A DNA stretch of 64,000 nucleotides from CAVTWH01 sp963850915 (GTDB lineage Bacteria > Actinomycetota > Actinomycetes > Mycobacteriales > Micromonosporaceae), in NCBI GenBank assembly GCA_963850915.1, contig CAWKND010000014.1, forward strand, positions 434,001-498,000, given 5' to 3'. This document shows positions 46,235 through 57,159 of the stretch, one piece after another. Within the stretch, counting starts at the first letter, position 1; every line of letters begins with the position of its first letter. Both the position numbers and the translations under genes were made by a program. The notes below the pieces were generated by a model that saw nothing but the letters and a program-made list of their open reading frames with translations, was not told where the DNA came from and made no database searches.

Positions 46235-46903
46235 GTGCCGCTGTTGCTCCTCGACCTCGACAACACCCTGCTCGACCGCGCCCAGGCGTTCTCCACCTGG
46301 GCGCAGCGGTTCCTGGGTGAACTCGACGCGCCGAGGGCCGACCTGGAGTGGCTGCTCGACATGGACGGCGACGGTTTCGTACCGCGCCGTGACGTGGCCA
46401 GCGCGCTGCGTGACAGGTACGAACTCCGGGCGACCGTTGACGACCTGATCGAGCGGATGCGCGCCGGCGTGGTGCGCTACAGCCGGTTGGATCCCCTGGT
46501 CGCCTGCGCGCTGCGGATCGCCCGTGAGGTCGGCTGGGTACCCGTCGTGGTCACCAACGGCGTTGCGCACCAGCAGGAGGCGAAGATCCGGATGACCGGA
46601 CTGGACCGCTACCTTGCCGGCTGGGTGATCTCCGAGGAGGTCGGGGTACGCAAGCCGGATCCGGAGATCTTCGAGATCGCGGCCGAGCGGGCCCGGATGC
46701 GGCTGTCCGGTGCCTGGATGGTCGGCGACAGCCCGGAGGCCGACATCTACGGCGCCAGTACCCTCGGACTGCGCTCGGTGTGGATCCACCGCGGTCGGCG
46801 CTGGACGCAGCGCGACTTCGGCCCGACCCGGACAGCCGACGGCCCGATCGCCGCCCTCGCTGCCGTGATGGACGCCCGCCGGCCGGTCCGGCCGGCTCGG
46901 TAG
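46235..46903 (+). CDS. HAD-superfamily hydrolase
   Basis: The 222-residue HAD type IA phosphatase-like protein has motif I LLLLDLDNTLLDRA (both Asp present), motif II VVVTNGVAHQQEAK, Lys in GVRKPDPEIFE and motif IV GAWMVGDSPEADIYGA. GTG 46235 lies 6 nt after TAGGGT (46223-46228), with TTGAAA 16 bp further upstream, a good promoter for a leaderless message. It is divergent from rpoN, but its ordinary promoter gives no sign of membership in the sigma-54 island. Confidence 0.9.
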   Translation: MPLLLLDLDNTLLDRAQAFSTWAQRFLGELDAPRADLEWLLDMDGDGFVPRRDVASALRDRYELRATVDDLIERMRAGVVRYSRLDPLVACALRIAREVGWVPVVVTNGVAHQQEAKIRMTGLDRYLAGWVISEEVGVRKPDPEIFEIAAERARMRLSGAWMVGDSPEADIYGASTLGLRSVWIHRGRRWTQRDFGPTRTADGPIAALAAVMDARRPVRPAR

Positions 46904-46931
46904 TCCCAGGCTGACCGGCTAGCGTGGCGCG

Positions 46932-47870
46932 GTGCGGTTGCCTGAACTCTTCGTCCGCAACATCTCCAGCGCCTTCCCGGAGCGCGGCGCGCCGTGGCTG
47001 GCGAGCCTGCCCGACCTGATCGCCGGGTACGCCGCGCGGTGGCAGCTGACGCTGGGCGAGCCGTACCCGCTGTCCTACAACTACGTGGTCGCCGCTACCC
47101 GGGACGGCGGGCAGCGGGTGGTACTCAAACTCGGGCCGCCGCCGGTACCCGGGCAGGACCCTTCGGACTACGGGCACGAGTTCCCGGCGCTGCGCGCCGC
47201 TGCCGGTCGGGGGCTGGTCCGGTTGCTGGAGTACGACGCGGCCGGCGGTGGGGCGCTGCTGGAGCGGATCGAGCCGGGTACCCCGCTGACCGAGCTGGTC
47301 CTGGCCGGCAACGACGAGCAGGCCACCGCGGTGGCGCTCGAGGTGATGCGGGCGCTGCGCGAAGTGGCGCCCGGCGGGCACCCGTTCCCCGAGCTGGTCC
47401 GCTGGGCACGCGCCTACGAGCAGCCGTGCCCGGCCGGCATCCCGCCAGCCGACTTCGACCGGGGCGCCGGGCTCTTCGCCGACCTGCTCGCCGATTCGGT
47501 ACCCGCTGTCCTACTCCACGGCGACCTGCACCACGACAACATCCTGCGCCGGCCGGGCTCATCGGGCGGTGTGGGCGGTGCGCGCGGGCCGGCGGGGGAG
47601 TGGGTGGCGATCGACCCGAAGGGGGTACTCGGCGAGCCGGCCTTCGAGGTGGCGGCGCTGCTGCGCAACCCGTACCCGCAGGTGCTCACCATGCCGGACC
47701 CGGCACGGCTGCTGGCTCGACGGGTCGACCAGCTCGCCGAGGGGCTGGCGGTACCGGCCCAGCGGGTACGCGCCTGGGGGTACGCGGCCGCGGTGCTCTC
47801 CGCGGTCTGGGACGCCGACGTCGGCCTCGATCCCAGCTTCGCCCTGGGCTGCGCTCTGCATCTGCGGTAA
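46932..47870 (+). CDS. Aminoglycoside/hydroxyurea-type phosphotransferase (APH(6)-like)
   Basis: The 312-residue kinase-fold protein has VVLKLGPPP (ATP Lys), the Brenner-type motif AVLLHGDLHHDNILR (catalytic Asp) and WVAIDPKGVLGEPAFEVAAL (metal Asp with the GEP-F-E string typical of StrB/HUR-type enzymes). The N-terminus SSAFPERGAPWLASLPDLI is also typical. It may give resistance to streptomycin-like drugs or act on a metabolite. GTG 46932 follows TAGCGT by 6 nt, suggesting a leaderless transcript. Confidence 0.85.
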   Translation: MRLPELFVRNISSAFPERGAPWLASLPDLIAGYAARWQLTLGEPYPLSYNYVVAATRDGGQRVVLKLGPPPVPGQDPSDYGHEFPALRAAAGRGLVRLLEYDAAGGGALLERIEPGTPLTELVLAGNDEQATAVALEVMRALREVAPGGHPFPELVRWARAYEQPCPAGIPPADFDRGAGLFADLLADSVPAVLLHGDLHHDNILRRPGSSGGVGGARGPAGEWVAIDPKGVLGEPAFEVAALLRNPYPQVLTMPDPARLLARRVDQLAEGLAVPAQRVRAWGYAAAVLSAVWDADVGLDPSFALGCALHLR

Positions 47871-48069
47871 AGACCGCTCCTGCGGTAATTGGGTTGCGCG
47901 CTCGTGCCGGCTGGCGGCAGGGTGTGCGGAACTGAGCCGGGACCCGGATCAGTGGGATTCACGCCAGCAGGACTGGCCGAGTTGGAGAGGGGTGAGTTTT
48001 CATGGCTGCCGCCGTCGCGGAGTTCTTGATCCCTGCCCACACATCGACTCTGCCAAAGGACTACCTGCG

Positions 48070-49032
48070 TTGCGTGACAACGATTTCGCCGACTCCGGTC
48101 GGTACTCTGCCGGCACCACCGCGCGCCGGCGCCGCTTCGACCGCGAAACCGGGGACGAAGCCAGTTTCGTAAAGCGCGGCCGGCGCGAGCAGCCGGCCGA
48201 ACCCGATCGCGAAGAACAGCTCGGCGCGCCCGAGACCGGCGACCGCTGGTCGACCTGGGACACACCGCAGGCGGGCGAGCGTGGCCCGCGACCGTACCCC
48301 GACTGGCTGGTCACCGAGCTGGCCGCGGTCGACACCGAGCTGGGCATCCTGAAGACCGGCAAGGAGGCCGACGTCTTCCTGCTCTCCCGGGGGGTACCCG
48401 ACACCGACCGGCAGTGCCTGCTCGCGGTCAAGCGCTACCGGGACGCCGACCACCGGATGTTCCACCGCGACTCCGGTTACCTGGAGGGCCGGCGGGTACG
48501 CGAATCCCGGGTCACCCGGGCGCTGCAGGCCCGTAGCCAGTTCGGCAAGCAGGCCATCGCCGGGCTCTGGGCAAGCGCCGAGTTCGGTGCCCTGGTGGAG
48601 CTGTGGAAGGTGGCCGAGCAGTTCGGCATCCAACCGATGGTGCCGTACCCGGTGCAGATCATCGGTACCGAGCTGATGCTGGAGTTCATCGGCGATCCGG
48701 TGAGCCGGGAAGGCGCCCCCCGACTGTCGGCGCTGCGGCCGGCCGGGGACGAACTGACCGACCTGTGGCGGCAGATGTGGGACGCCATGGTGGTACTGGC
48801 CCGGTGCGGGTACGCCCACGGCGACCTCTCGCCGTACAACCTGCTCGTCCACAATGGACGGTTGGTCGTCATCGACCTGCCGCAGGTGGTGGACGTGGTG
48901 GCCAACCCGCAGGGCAAGCAGTTCCTGGCCCGGGACGTACACAACGTGGTCAGCTGGTTCACCTCGCGCGGCCTGGACCTGGACGAGCGCGCGCTGACCA
49001 CGGAACTGTTACGGGAGAGCGGACTGCGCTGA
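48070..49032 (+). CDS. RIO-type serine/threonine protein kinase
   Basis: The roughly 320-residue protein has GILKTGKEADVFLLSRG (RIO ATP-binding loop), LAVKRYRDADHRMFHRD (Lys), GYAHGDLSPYNLLVHNG (catalytic loop) and LVVIDLPQVVDVVANPQG (metal Asp), the classic RIO1-like set. The start is taken as TTG 48070 (RDNDFADSGRYSAG), with AAAGGA about 9 nt upstream; the frame is open back to 47569 but upstream of this it is the shadow of the APH gene. Bacterial RIO targets are unknown. Confidence 0.85.
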   Translation: MRDNDFADSGRYSAGTTARRRRFDRETGDEASFVKRGRREQPAEPDREEQLGAPETGDRWSTWDTPQAGERGPRPYPDWLVTELAAVDTELGILKTGKEADVFLLSRGVPDTDRQCLLAVKRYRDADHRMFHRDSGYLEGRRVRESRVTRALQARSQFGKQAIAGLWASAEFGALVELWKVAEQFGIQPMVPYPVQIIGTELMLEFIGDPVSREGAPRLSALRPAGDELTDLWRQMWDAMVVLARCGYAHGDLSPYNLLVHNGRLVVIDLPQVVDVVANPQGKQFLARDVHNVVSWFTSRGLDLDERALTTELLRESGLR

Positions 49033-49220
49033 AACGGCTCGGCCGGCGGTGGCCCACTCGCCACCGCCGGCCGTAGCCTGCACCCGTACCGCCAATACCG
49101 CCCAGCCGAAGCCCCGCACCACCGGGAGTCCCCTGCCGTTCATACACCCTGACGCCGTGGTACCCCCATACCTCAGCCGGCAAACGCGTCCCCGCCCACC
49201 GTTTCAGGGTCACTAGCCGC

Positions 49221-50372
49221 TCAGGTGAGCGCCTTCGTGAGGAAGCTCTGCACGGCGCTCGACGGGATGGCGAAGGCGACCCCGAGATTCCCGGTACTGC
49301 TGCCGCTGGTGGCGATCGCACTGGTGATCCCGATCAGCTGGCCGCTGGCGTTGACCAGTGCGCCGCCCGAGTTGCCCTCGTTGACCGCCGCGTCGGTCTG
49401 GATCGCGCCGCCGTAGGACACGCTGTCGGAGTTGCCGCCCCTCGTGTCGCTGCCGCCGACGGTCACCTGCCGGTTGAGCGCGCTCACGATCCCCTCGCTC
49501 ACGCTGATGCCCAGGCCCAGCGGGTTGCCGATGGCGATCACGTCGTCCCCGACGGCGAGCGTCGAGCTGTTCCCGATGTTGATCGCGGTCAGCCCCTTCG
49601 CGCCGGATACCTGCAGCAGAGCCAGGTCACCGGCCTGGTCGCTGGCGACAACGGTAGCTTGGCCGGTCGTACCGTCGGCGAAGGTCACCTGGATGCTGCC
49701 CGTGGCGCCGGAGATCACGTGGTAGTTGGTGACGATCATGCCGTCGCTGCGTACCACCACGCCCGAGCCCTCACTCGTACCGCCCCGGCTCTGCGCGGCG
49801 ATGGTGACCACGCTCGGCTTCACCGCCGTGACCAGATCGGCGACCGTGACCGTACCGTTGGCCGCCTTCGCCGCGACAGGTGTCGCCGCCGTACTCGTCG
49901 TCGCACTGTGCCCGTCAAACGCGTGTACCGCAACACCGCCAGCCACTCCGGCACCCGCCACGAGTACCAGTCCAGCTACGCCGGCGGTCAGCCAGCGCGC
50001 CACCCGCCCCGGCCCGCGTCGAGCACCGTGCTCGGTGGGTTGGCTGGCAACGGTTGCCGCGTGTGGGGCGGTCGGATCGGCACTGTGCCATGCCGGTACC
50101 GCCGACTGGGTCGGTTGCCACCCCGCGCCGCCGGCCGCCGACGGCGGGATGCCCGGCGTGATCGGCTGCTGCCACTGCTGGGTCGGCTGCTGCTGTTGGT
50201 CCGACTGCGATTGGTGAGTCGGCTGCCATTGCTGGGTCGGCTCGGGCCCGGGTGTCTCCGGGCGGCGCCAGGCCACTCGTGCGTGCTGCTCCTCGGACGC
50301 GCTCGGCGTCGGGTCGGATGCCGCCCCCGCGGGCTGCCATCCGCTGCTGTTTCCAGGGTTCTCGGTCTCCAT
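49221..50372 (-). CDS. Membrane-anchored trypsin-like serine protease (HtrA/DegP type, no PDZ)
   Basis: 383 residues. The cytoplasmic part (1-120) is Gln/Pro/Thr-rich with QQWQPTHQSQ repeats. One membrane helix follows (WLTAGVAGLVLVAGAGVAGG). The exported protease has His in IVTNYHVISGA, Asp in ASDQAGDLALLQV and Ser in AAVNEGNSGGALVNASG. It stops right after the protease fold, so no PDZ domain is present. A role in envelope stress or quality control is likely from the family. Confidence 0.9.
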   Translation of the reverse strand: METENPGNSSGWQPAGAASDPTPSASEEQHARVAWRRPETPGPEPTQQWQPTHQSQSDQQQQPTQQWQQPITPGIPPSAAGGAGWQPTQSAVPAWHSADPTAPHAATVASQPTEHGARRGPGRVARWLTAGVAGLVLVAGAGVAGGVAVHAFDGHSATTSTAATPVAAKAANGTVTVADLVTAVKPSVVTIAAQSRGGTSEGSGVVVRSDGMIVTNYHVISGATGSIQVTFADGTTGQATVVASDQAGDLALLQVSGAKGLTAINIGNSSTLAVGDDVIAIGNPLGLGISVSEGIVSALNRQVTVGGSDTRGGNSDSVSYGGAIQTDAAVNEGNSGGALVNASGQLIGITSAIATSGSSTGNLGVAFAIPSSAVQSFLTKALT

Positions 50373-50550
50373 GCGGACAACGTTGCGTCGGCTACCGACG
50401 CTCCCGCTGTACGTGACCTATGCGTTCGCTGAGAACGCCTCCCGGTTGCCTCGACGCCGCCTGTGCGTTCGCTGGACGCTGCCCCCTACGCCCGGGCTGT
50501 CGCTGGTGCTGTCCCACGAAGTCCCAGAATGTCTCGTTGTTCCGCCGCGG

Positions 50551-50685
50551 TCAGGTGCCGTACAGCGTGGCCCGGGACACGCCCAGCGCGGTCGCGATCT
50601 CGGCCACGCTCTCCCCGTCGGCGTACCGGGCGCGGGCGGTACGCAGCATCGCCGGCGTGATCACGCTGCGCCGGCCCCGGGTACC
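50551..50685 (-). pseudogene. Remnant of a serine recombinase, C-terminal HTH only
   Basis: On the - strand the last 43 codons before a stop at 50551 read RGRRSVITPAMLRTARARYA then DGESVAEIATALGVSRATLY, the C-terminal Hin/resolvase-type HTH. No catalytic recombinase domain is present upstream. It is a broken mobile-element gene lying against the truncated monooxygenase. Confidence 0.75.
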
Positions 50686-50712
50686 GACAGCGATCGCCAC
50701 GCTGGAGGAGCA

Positions 50713-51402
50713 CGCGCGCGGGTGGACGTGACGTTCGAGCGCGGGCCGGCGCGTACCTTCGACATCGTCATCGGCGCCGACGTCCTGCACTCGCGGGTCC
50801 GCCGGTCGGTGTTCGGCCCGGAGGCCGAACTCTCGTGGCACCTGGGCATGTACGCCGCCACGCTGCCCCTGGACACGTCCGTCCACAGTGGACACAACGT
50901 CCTCATGTACAACACGCCCGGCAAGGCAGTCTCCCTGCACCCGGGCAGCGGCCACCCGCTCGCCGCGTTCATGTACCGCCGCCCCGCCATTCCCGGCTTC
51001 CACCACCGGGACAGCGCGCAGCGCAAGCGCCTGCTGGCCGAGGCGTTCGCGGGGGAGGGCTGGCGGGTACCCGAACTGCTCGGGTACGTGGCGGACACCG
51101 ACGACCTGTACTTCGACTCGGTCAGCCAGGTACGGCTGCCGGCCTGGTCACAGGGGCGGGTGGCGGTACTCGGCGACGCGGCGTCCTGTGTCTCGCTGTT
51201 CGGCGACGGCTCCACGATGGCCATGGCCGGGGCGTACACCCCGGCCAACGCGCTCGCGGCCACGTACCAGCGACCCGTACCGGCAATCGCGCTGCGCAAC
51301 GCCGCCACCCGGCTGTGGCCGCTCGCTGCCGGGGTCGCCGCGCTCCGGCGCACCGTGCGTCGCCGCGATCCCGCGCCGGCCCCGGCCCCGGCGGGCGAGT
51401 AG
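50713..51402 (+). pseudogene. 5'-truncated FAD-dependent monooxygenase
   Basis: Only the C-terminal half of a PHBH-type flavin monooxygenase is seen: FDIVIGADVLHSRVRRSVFG (the GADG-type motif, with Val for Gly) and GRVAVLGDAASCVSLFGDGS (second FAD motif), then NALAATYQRP. The N-terminal GxGxxG FAD-binding part is missing. The homology starts exactly where the recombinase remnant ends, so an insertion or deletion removed the 5' half. Any product would lack the cofactor site. Confidence 0.78.
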
Positions 51403-51431
51403 GCCAGGGCGCTCCGCCGGCGGGCCCGGTG

Positions 51432-51857
51432 TCAGTCCACCGAGCCTGCCGGCGCGACCCACTCGGCACGCTGCCCGCTGACCTTGGCGACCTGCTCGAA
51501 ATCCCGGTCGTAGTGCAGGATCGTGAGCCCCTGAACGATGGCGGTGGCGGCGACCAGCAGGTCGACCGCACCGGCGCTGCGGTGCATCCCCCGGTTCGTC
51601 AGGGCGGACTGTGTGCTGGTGGCGACGGCGAACGCCCGGTCCGGCACCGCGGTCCAGCTGAATGCCGTGGTCAGTTCGTCGAGCAGCGCGCGCCGGTGAG
51701 CGGCAGAGCGCGCCGAGTACAGGAACTCCAACTCGGTGACCGGGCACACGTACATGACGCCCGCGCCGATCTGCTGCTCCCAGCGGGCGCGCACAGCGCG
51801 GCTACTGAACAGCCGGGCCAGAGCGCTGGTGTCGACCAGGTATCCCGGGGAGATCAC
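51432..51857 (-). CDS. VapC-type PIN-domain toxin
   Basis: The 141-residue PIN nuclease has acidic residues in YLVDTSALARL (first Asp), PVTELEFLYSAR (Glu), and GAVDLLVAATAIVQGLTILHYDRDF (third and fourth Asp), the RNA-cleaving quartet. The GTG at 51857 overlaps the antitoxin stop, the normal vapBC layout. The target RNA is unknown. Confidence 0.92.
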   Translation of the reverse strand: MISPGYLVDTSALARLFSSRAVRARWEQQIGAGVMYVCPVTELEFLYSARSAAHRRALLDELTTAFSWTAVPDRAFAVATSTQSALTNRGMHRSAGAVDLLVAATAIVQGLTILHYDRDFEQVAKVSGQRAEWVAPAGSVD

Positions 51858-52063
51858 CGCCGGTAGTTCTTCTTCTCCAGCAGCTCGTCGAACTCGCCAG
51901 CGGCACCACGCGCGCTGAGCTGATCCAGCGCCGCCAGCCGGCGCAGCCGTTCGGCCGTCTCCCGCAGCGCGGTGTTGACGGTGTCCTTCTTTGTCTTGGT
52001 ACCCAGGAGTTCGGCCGCGGTGGCGAGCGCCTCGTCGTCAATGTCGATGAGCATCTTCGTCAC
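51854..52063 (-). CDS. VapB-type antitoxin
   Basis: The 69-residue protein MTKMLIDIDDEALATAAEL..KKDTVNTAL looks like the type II VapB antitoxins: a short DNA-binding N-terminus and a C-terminal tail (GEFDELLEKKNYRR) that would wrap the toxin. GTG 52063. It precedes vapC with a 4-nt overlap. Its promoter contains an inverted repeat. Confidence 0.9.
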   Translation of the reverse strand: MTKMLIDIDDEALATAAELLGTKTKKDTVNTALRETAERLRRLAALDQLSARGAAGEFDELLEKKNYRR

Positions 52064-52073
52064 GGGACCCCCT

Positions 52074-52099
52074 ATATACGCAAGCGAGGTCGAGTATAT
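52074..52099 (-). promoter_or_regulatory. vapBC promoter/operator
   Basis: ATATAC (52074-52079) and GTATAT (52094-52099) form an inverted repeat 10-36 nt upstream of vapB. The repeat supplies the -10-like TATATA for the - strand, so binding of VapBC here would block transcription. Confidence 0.55.
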
Positions 52100-52128
52100 C
52101 CGTGTCCTCGGCCGGCCGGCAATGGCCG

Positions 52129-52168
52129 ACGGCTCCCGCCCGGCGATGCCGCGTCGGACGGGAGCCGT
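52129..52168 (-). terminator. Terminator hairpin after acnA
   Basis: 10-bp perfect stem ACGGCTCCCG / CGGGAGCCGT, 12 nt beyond the acnA stop, with a 20-nt loop that can form a small inner stem (CGGCGATGCCG). No T-run. Confidence 0.6.
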
Positions 52169-52180
52169 TTCGGACCTGGG

Positions 52181-54907
<2,727 letters not shown>

Positions 54908-54999
54908 CGTCGTACTCCTTTACAGAAAGGTCTTCCTCCGCAGTCTTCCGCACGTGTCCGGGCGTTGTGCCCGGAGGGGGAGCGGAGCGGCACCGTCTT

Positions 55000-55021
55000 G
55001 CAAACCGTACGTCCGTCTTGT
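55000..55021. promoter_or_regulatory. Probable AcnR operator in the acnA promoter
   Basis: CCGTACGTCCGT (55005-55016) flanked by GCAA and TTGT matches the 22-bp site in front of the TetR gene (35963-35984) at 18 of 22 positions. It lies in the 246-bp region between the membrane-protein gene and acnA. Confidence 0.7.
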
Positions 55022-55083
55022 AACTCCGCGCAACCCCGTGCCAAGCCTCGGGACGCTCCCGGTCGGGGCACACCGTGGAACGC

Positions 55084-55127
55084 GCGACGGCGCGGGCAGC
55101 ACCCGTGGTGCCCGCCCGCGCCGTCGC
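55084..55127 (-). terminator. Terminator hairpin after the ECF sigma operon
   Basis: 14-bp perfect stem GCGACGGCGCGGGC / GCCCGCGCCGTCGC with a 16-nt loop, 27 nt beyond the stop at 55154. It insulates acnA from the upstream operon. Confidence 0.75.
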
Positions 55128-55153
55128 CCCCCGTTGGAACGCCCAACGATGAC

Positions 55154-56362
55154 CTAGTGGTAGACGATGCTGAACTGGGCGTCGTACCCGTCGAGTACCG
55201 GGTCGGCGTACCCGGCCGCCGGGTGGATCAGTACTCGGGGGAGGAAGTCCGGGGTCACCGGGTCAGTCGCGTCGATCTTGATGACGATTTCCCGCTTGGC
55301 ACCGGCAGCCAGTGCGCCGAAGTCGCCGGACCAGTTCGCTGAGCTCGGGAACGACTCTTCGGTGAATCCGGGGGTAACCACCTGTGGCCCCAGCGGCAGT
55401 TGCAGGACGACGTTGAACGGCATAGCCGACGGTCCAACATTGCGCACCGTGACGGTGATCGTGCCGTGCCGCACTCCGCCGGCCGGCGCGGCGAAGACCA
55501 GATCGCTGGCCGTGACGGTCAGATGGGAGATCTTCGGGTTGACCGGGAACGCCGTGGGACCACCGGTCTGCCGGAACTCGCCGCCCACCAGGGAGTAGCT
55601 CCGCCACTGAAAGATCGCCCAGGGCGCGGCTGTTGGCGTGCATTCGTCGCTCGGCGGAATGTCGTAGTCGACCACCTGCACGTCGACGCCACCCGCTGCC
55701 CCGGCCCGCGCGGCACAGATCTTCTTGATCGTCCCGGTCTGGACGGCGACCTGGCCGACCGTGACGGGTACCCCGCCCGCACCCCGCCGGACGGCGATCA
55801 CCTGGTCGGTACCGATGGAGTCAGTGCTACACGTGACCAGCACCAGCGTCTCCTGGGTACCGTCACCGTCGATGTCTGCGTATCCAGCCACCGAGATAAA
55901 AATCTCCTGGCCCTCGGCCACGGACTTGGCCCACTGGGTGAAAGTCACTCTGCCGGAGACGCAGTGCTCCGTCAGATTCGCGTCCGGCGCCCAGGCCGGT
56001 AGTTCCAGCGTCACGTTTTTCAGGTCGGCGAAGGTGTAGGTGCCAGCCCCCGGGTCGGCCGTGGCGCCCGGTGACGCGGGCGGTGCGGCGGCTGGCGGCG
56101 AGCCGGTCGAGGTGGCGGCGGGGGAACCACCGACCGGACCCGGACGGGTACCCCGGTCAGCGGCGACGACGGCGTACGCGCCGGCAGGTACCAGGATGAT
56201 CAGGGCTGCGGCCGCGGCGACCAGTACCGCGCTGGTACGGCGGCGACGGCGCACGGTGGCCCGGGTCGCCGGTACGCCGAACGGGCGCACCTGCGGGGCG
56301 ACCTCGTGGCGCAGGTCGGCGAAGGCGCGGCCCAGCAGGGCATCCTCGGGGTACTCATCCAC
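55154..56362 (-). CDS. Membrane-anchored partner of the ECF sigma factor (possible anti-sigma or sensor)
   Basis: 402 residues. A cytoplasmic N-terminus of about 55 residues (DEYPEDALLGRAFADLRHEV) is followed by one membrane helix (AVLVAAAAALIILVPAGAYA), a Pro/Ala/Ser linker, then a large exported domain with AGYADIDGDGTQETLVLVTC (repeat-like Asp-rich loop) and a beta-rich C-terminus (GTITVTVRNVGPSAMPFNV). GTG 56362 overlaps the sigma gene by 8 nt, with GGAGGAGG upstream, so the two are co-translated. Topology suggests an anti-sigma role, but the cytoplasmic part lacks a clear zinc anti-sigma motif. Confidence 0.78.
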   Translation of the reverse strand: MDEYPEDALLGRAFADLRHEVAPQVRPFGVPATRATVRRRRRTSAVLVAAAAALIILVPAGAYAVVAADRGTRPGPVGGSPAATSTGSPPAAAPPASPGATADPGAGTYTFADLKNVTLELPAWAPDANLTEHCVSGRVTFTQWAKSVAEGQEIFISVAGYADIDGDGTQETLVLVTCSTDSIGTDQVIAVRRGAGGVPVTVGQVAVQTGTIKKICAARAGAAGGVDVQVVDYDIPPSDECTPTAAPWAIFQWRSYSLVGGEFRQTGGPTAFPVNPKISHLTVTASDLVFAAPAGGVRHGTITVTVRNVGPSAMPFNVVLQLPLGPQVVTPGFTEESFPSSANWSGDFGALAAGAKREIVIKIDATDPVTPDFLPRVLIHPAAGYADPVLDGYDAQFSIVYH

Positions 56363-56882
56363 GGTGGGCCTCCTCCTCGGTGAGCTGGGTGTTGAGAGCT
56401 GTCCGGCCACGGTGCAGCCAGGATTTGACCGTGCCGGTGGCGACGCCCTCCTGCTCGGCAATGGCTTGGATGCTCAGGTCTGCGACGTAGAACAGGACGA
56501 CCGCCCGGCGCTGCTGCGGCGGCAGGGTGGCCAGTGCCCGGGTCAACGCGACCCGGTTGGGGCTCGGCGGTGGCACGGTCACTTCCCGTTGCTGCCGTGC
56601 GTACCTGGCCGCTACCCGGTCACTGCGCCAGCGGCTGGTGGCCAGGTTCCAGGCCACCCGACGTACCCACGCGACCGGGTCGTCGTACCCGGCCACCCGC
56701 CGCCACTTGGCCAGCGCCCGGCAGAACGCCTCCTGCACGATGTCCTGCGCGGCCGGCAGGCTTCCGGTGTAGGCGTAGACCTGCACCGTCAGTGGCTGGA
56801 AATGAAGCGCGTACAGCTCCTCGAAGTTGTCGCGGGCCGCCGGCTCCGACTCGCCGACTGCCGACCGATCCTGGTCAAACAC
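56355..56882 (-). CDS. ECF-type RNA polymerase sigma factor (SigE-family)
   Basis: The 175-residue sigma factor has region 2 (LYALHFQPLTVQVYAYTGSL to AQDIVQEAFCRALAKW) and region 4 (LATLPPQQRRAVVLFYVADL, IAEQEGVATGTVKSWLHRGR). GTG 56882. It is divergent from the LPMO gene across 277 bp and coupled to a membrane protein that may control it. The regulon is unknown. Confidence 0.93.
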   Translation of the reverse strand: MFDQDRSAVGESEPAARDNFEELYALHFQPLTVQVYAYTGSLPAAQDIVQEAFCRALAKWRRVAGYDDPVAWVRRVAWNLATSRWRSDRVAARYARQQREVTVPPPSPNRVALTRALATLPPQQRRAVVLFYVADLSIQAIAEQEGVATGTVKSWLHRGRTALNTQLTEEEAHRG

Positions 56883-57159
56883 GTTTGCCCACCCCGTGTC
56901 CCTTCGGCTTGCGCCAACCGTGAGGTTGGCTGACGGAAGCTACACGCTTTCCTTCCCGCTGTGGTTGCGGCCGGAGCCGGCTGGTGTGCGGCGCTCTTGC
57001 CCGGCGACCGTAAGACATGGTTCGATATCGATACGTCGGCATGCCGGTGCCTCGCGTTCGCTCCACCCGCGCCCTGCTCTGACGTTCACGCTGTCCGTGT
57101 GTCGCAGCAGCCTGTCCGCGCGGGTACCCCCAGGACGACGCGACAGAACGGACTCGACA

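Noticed and set aside
48002..48172. Short ORF starting MAAAVAEFLIPAH upstream of the RIO kinase
   Set aside because: Out of frame with and overlapping the kinase start; no similarity or conserved motif, though a weak GAGAGG precedes it.
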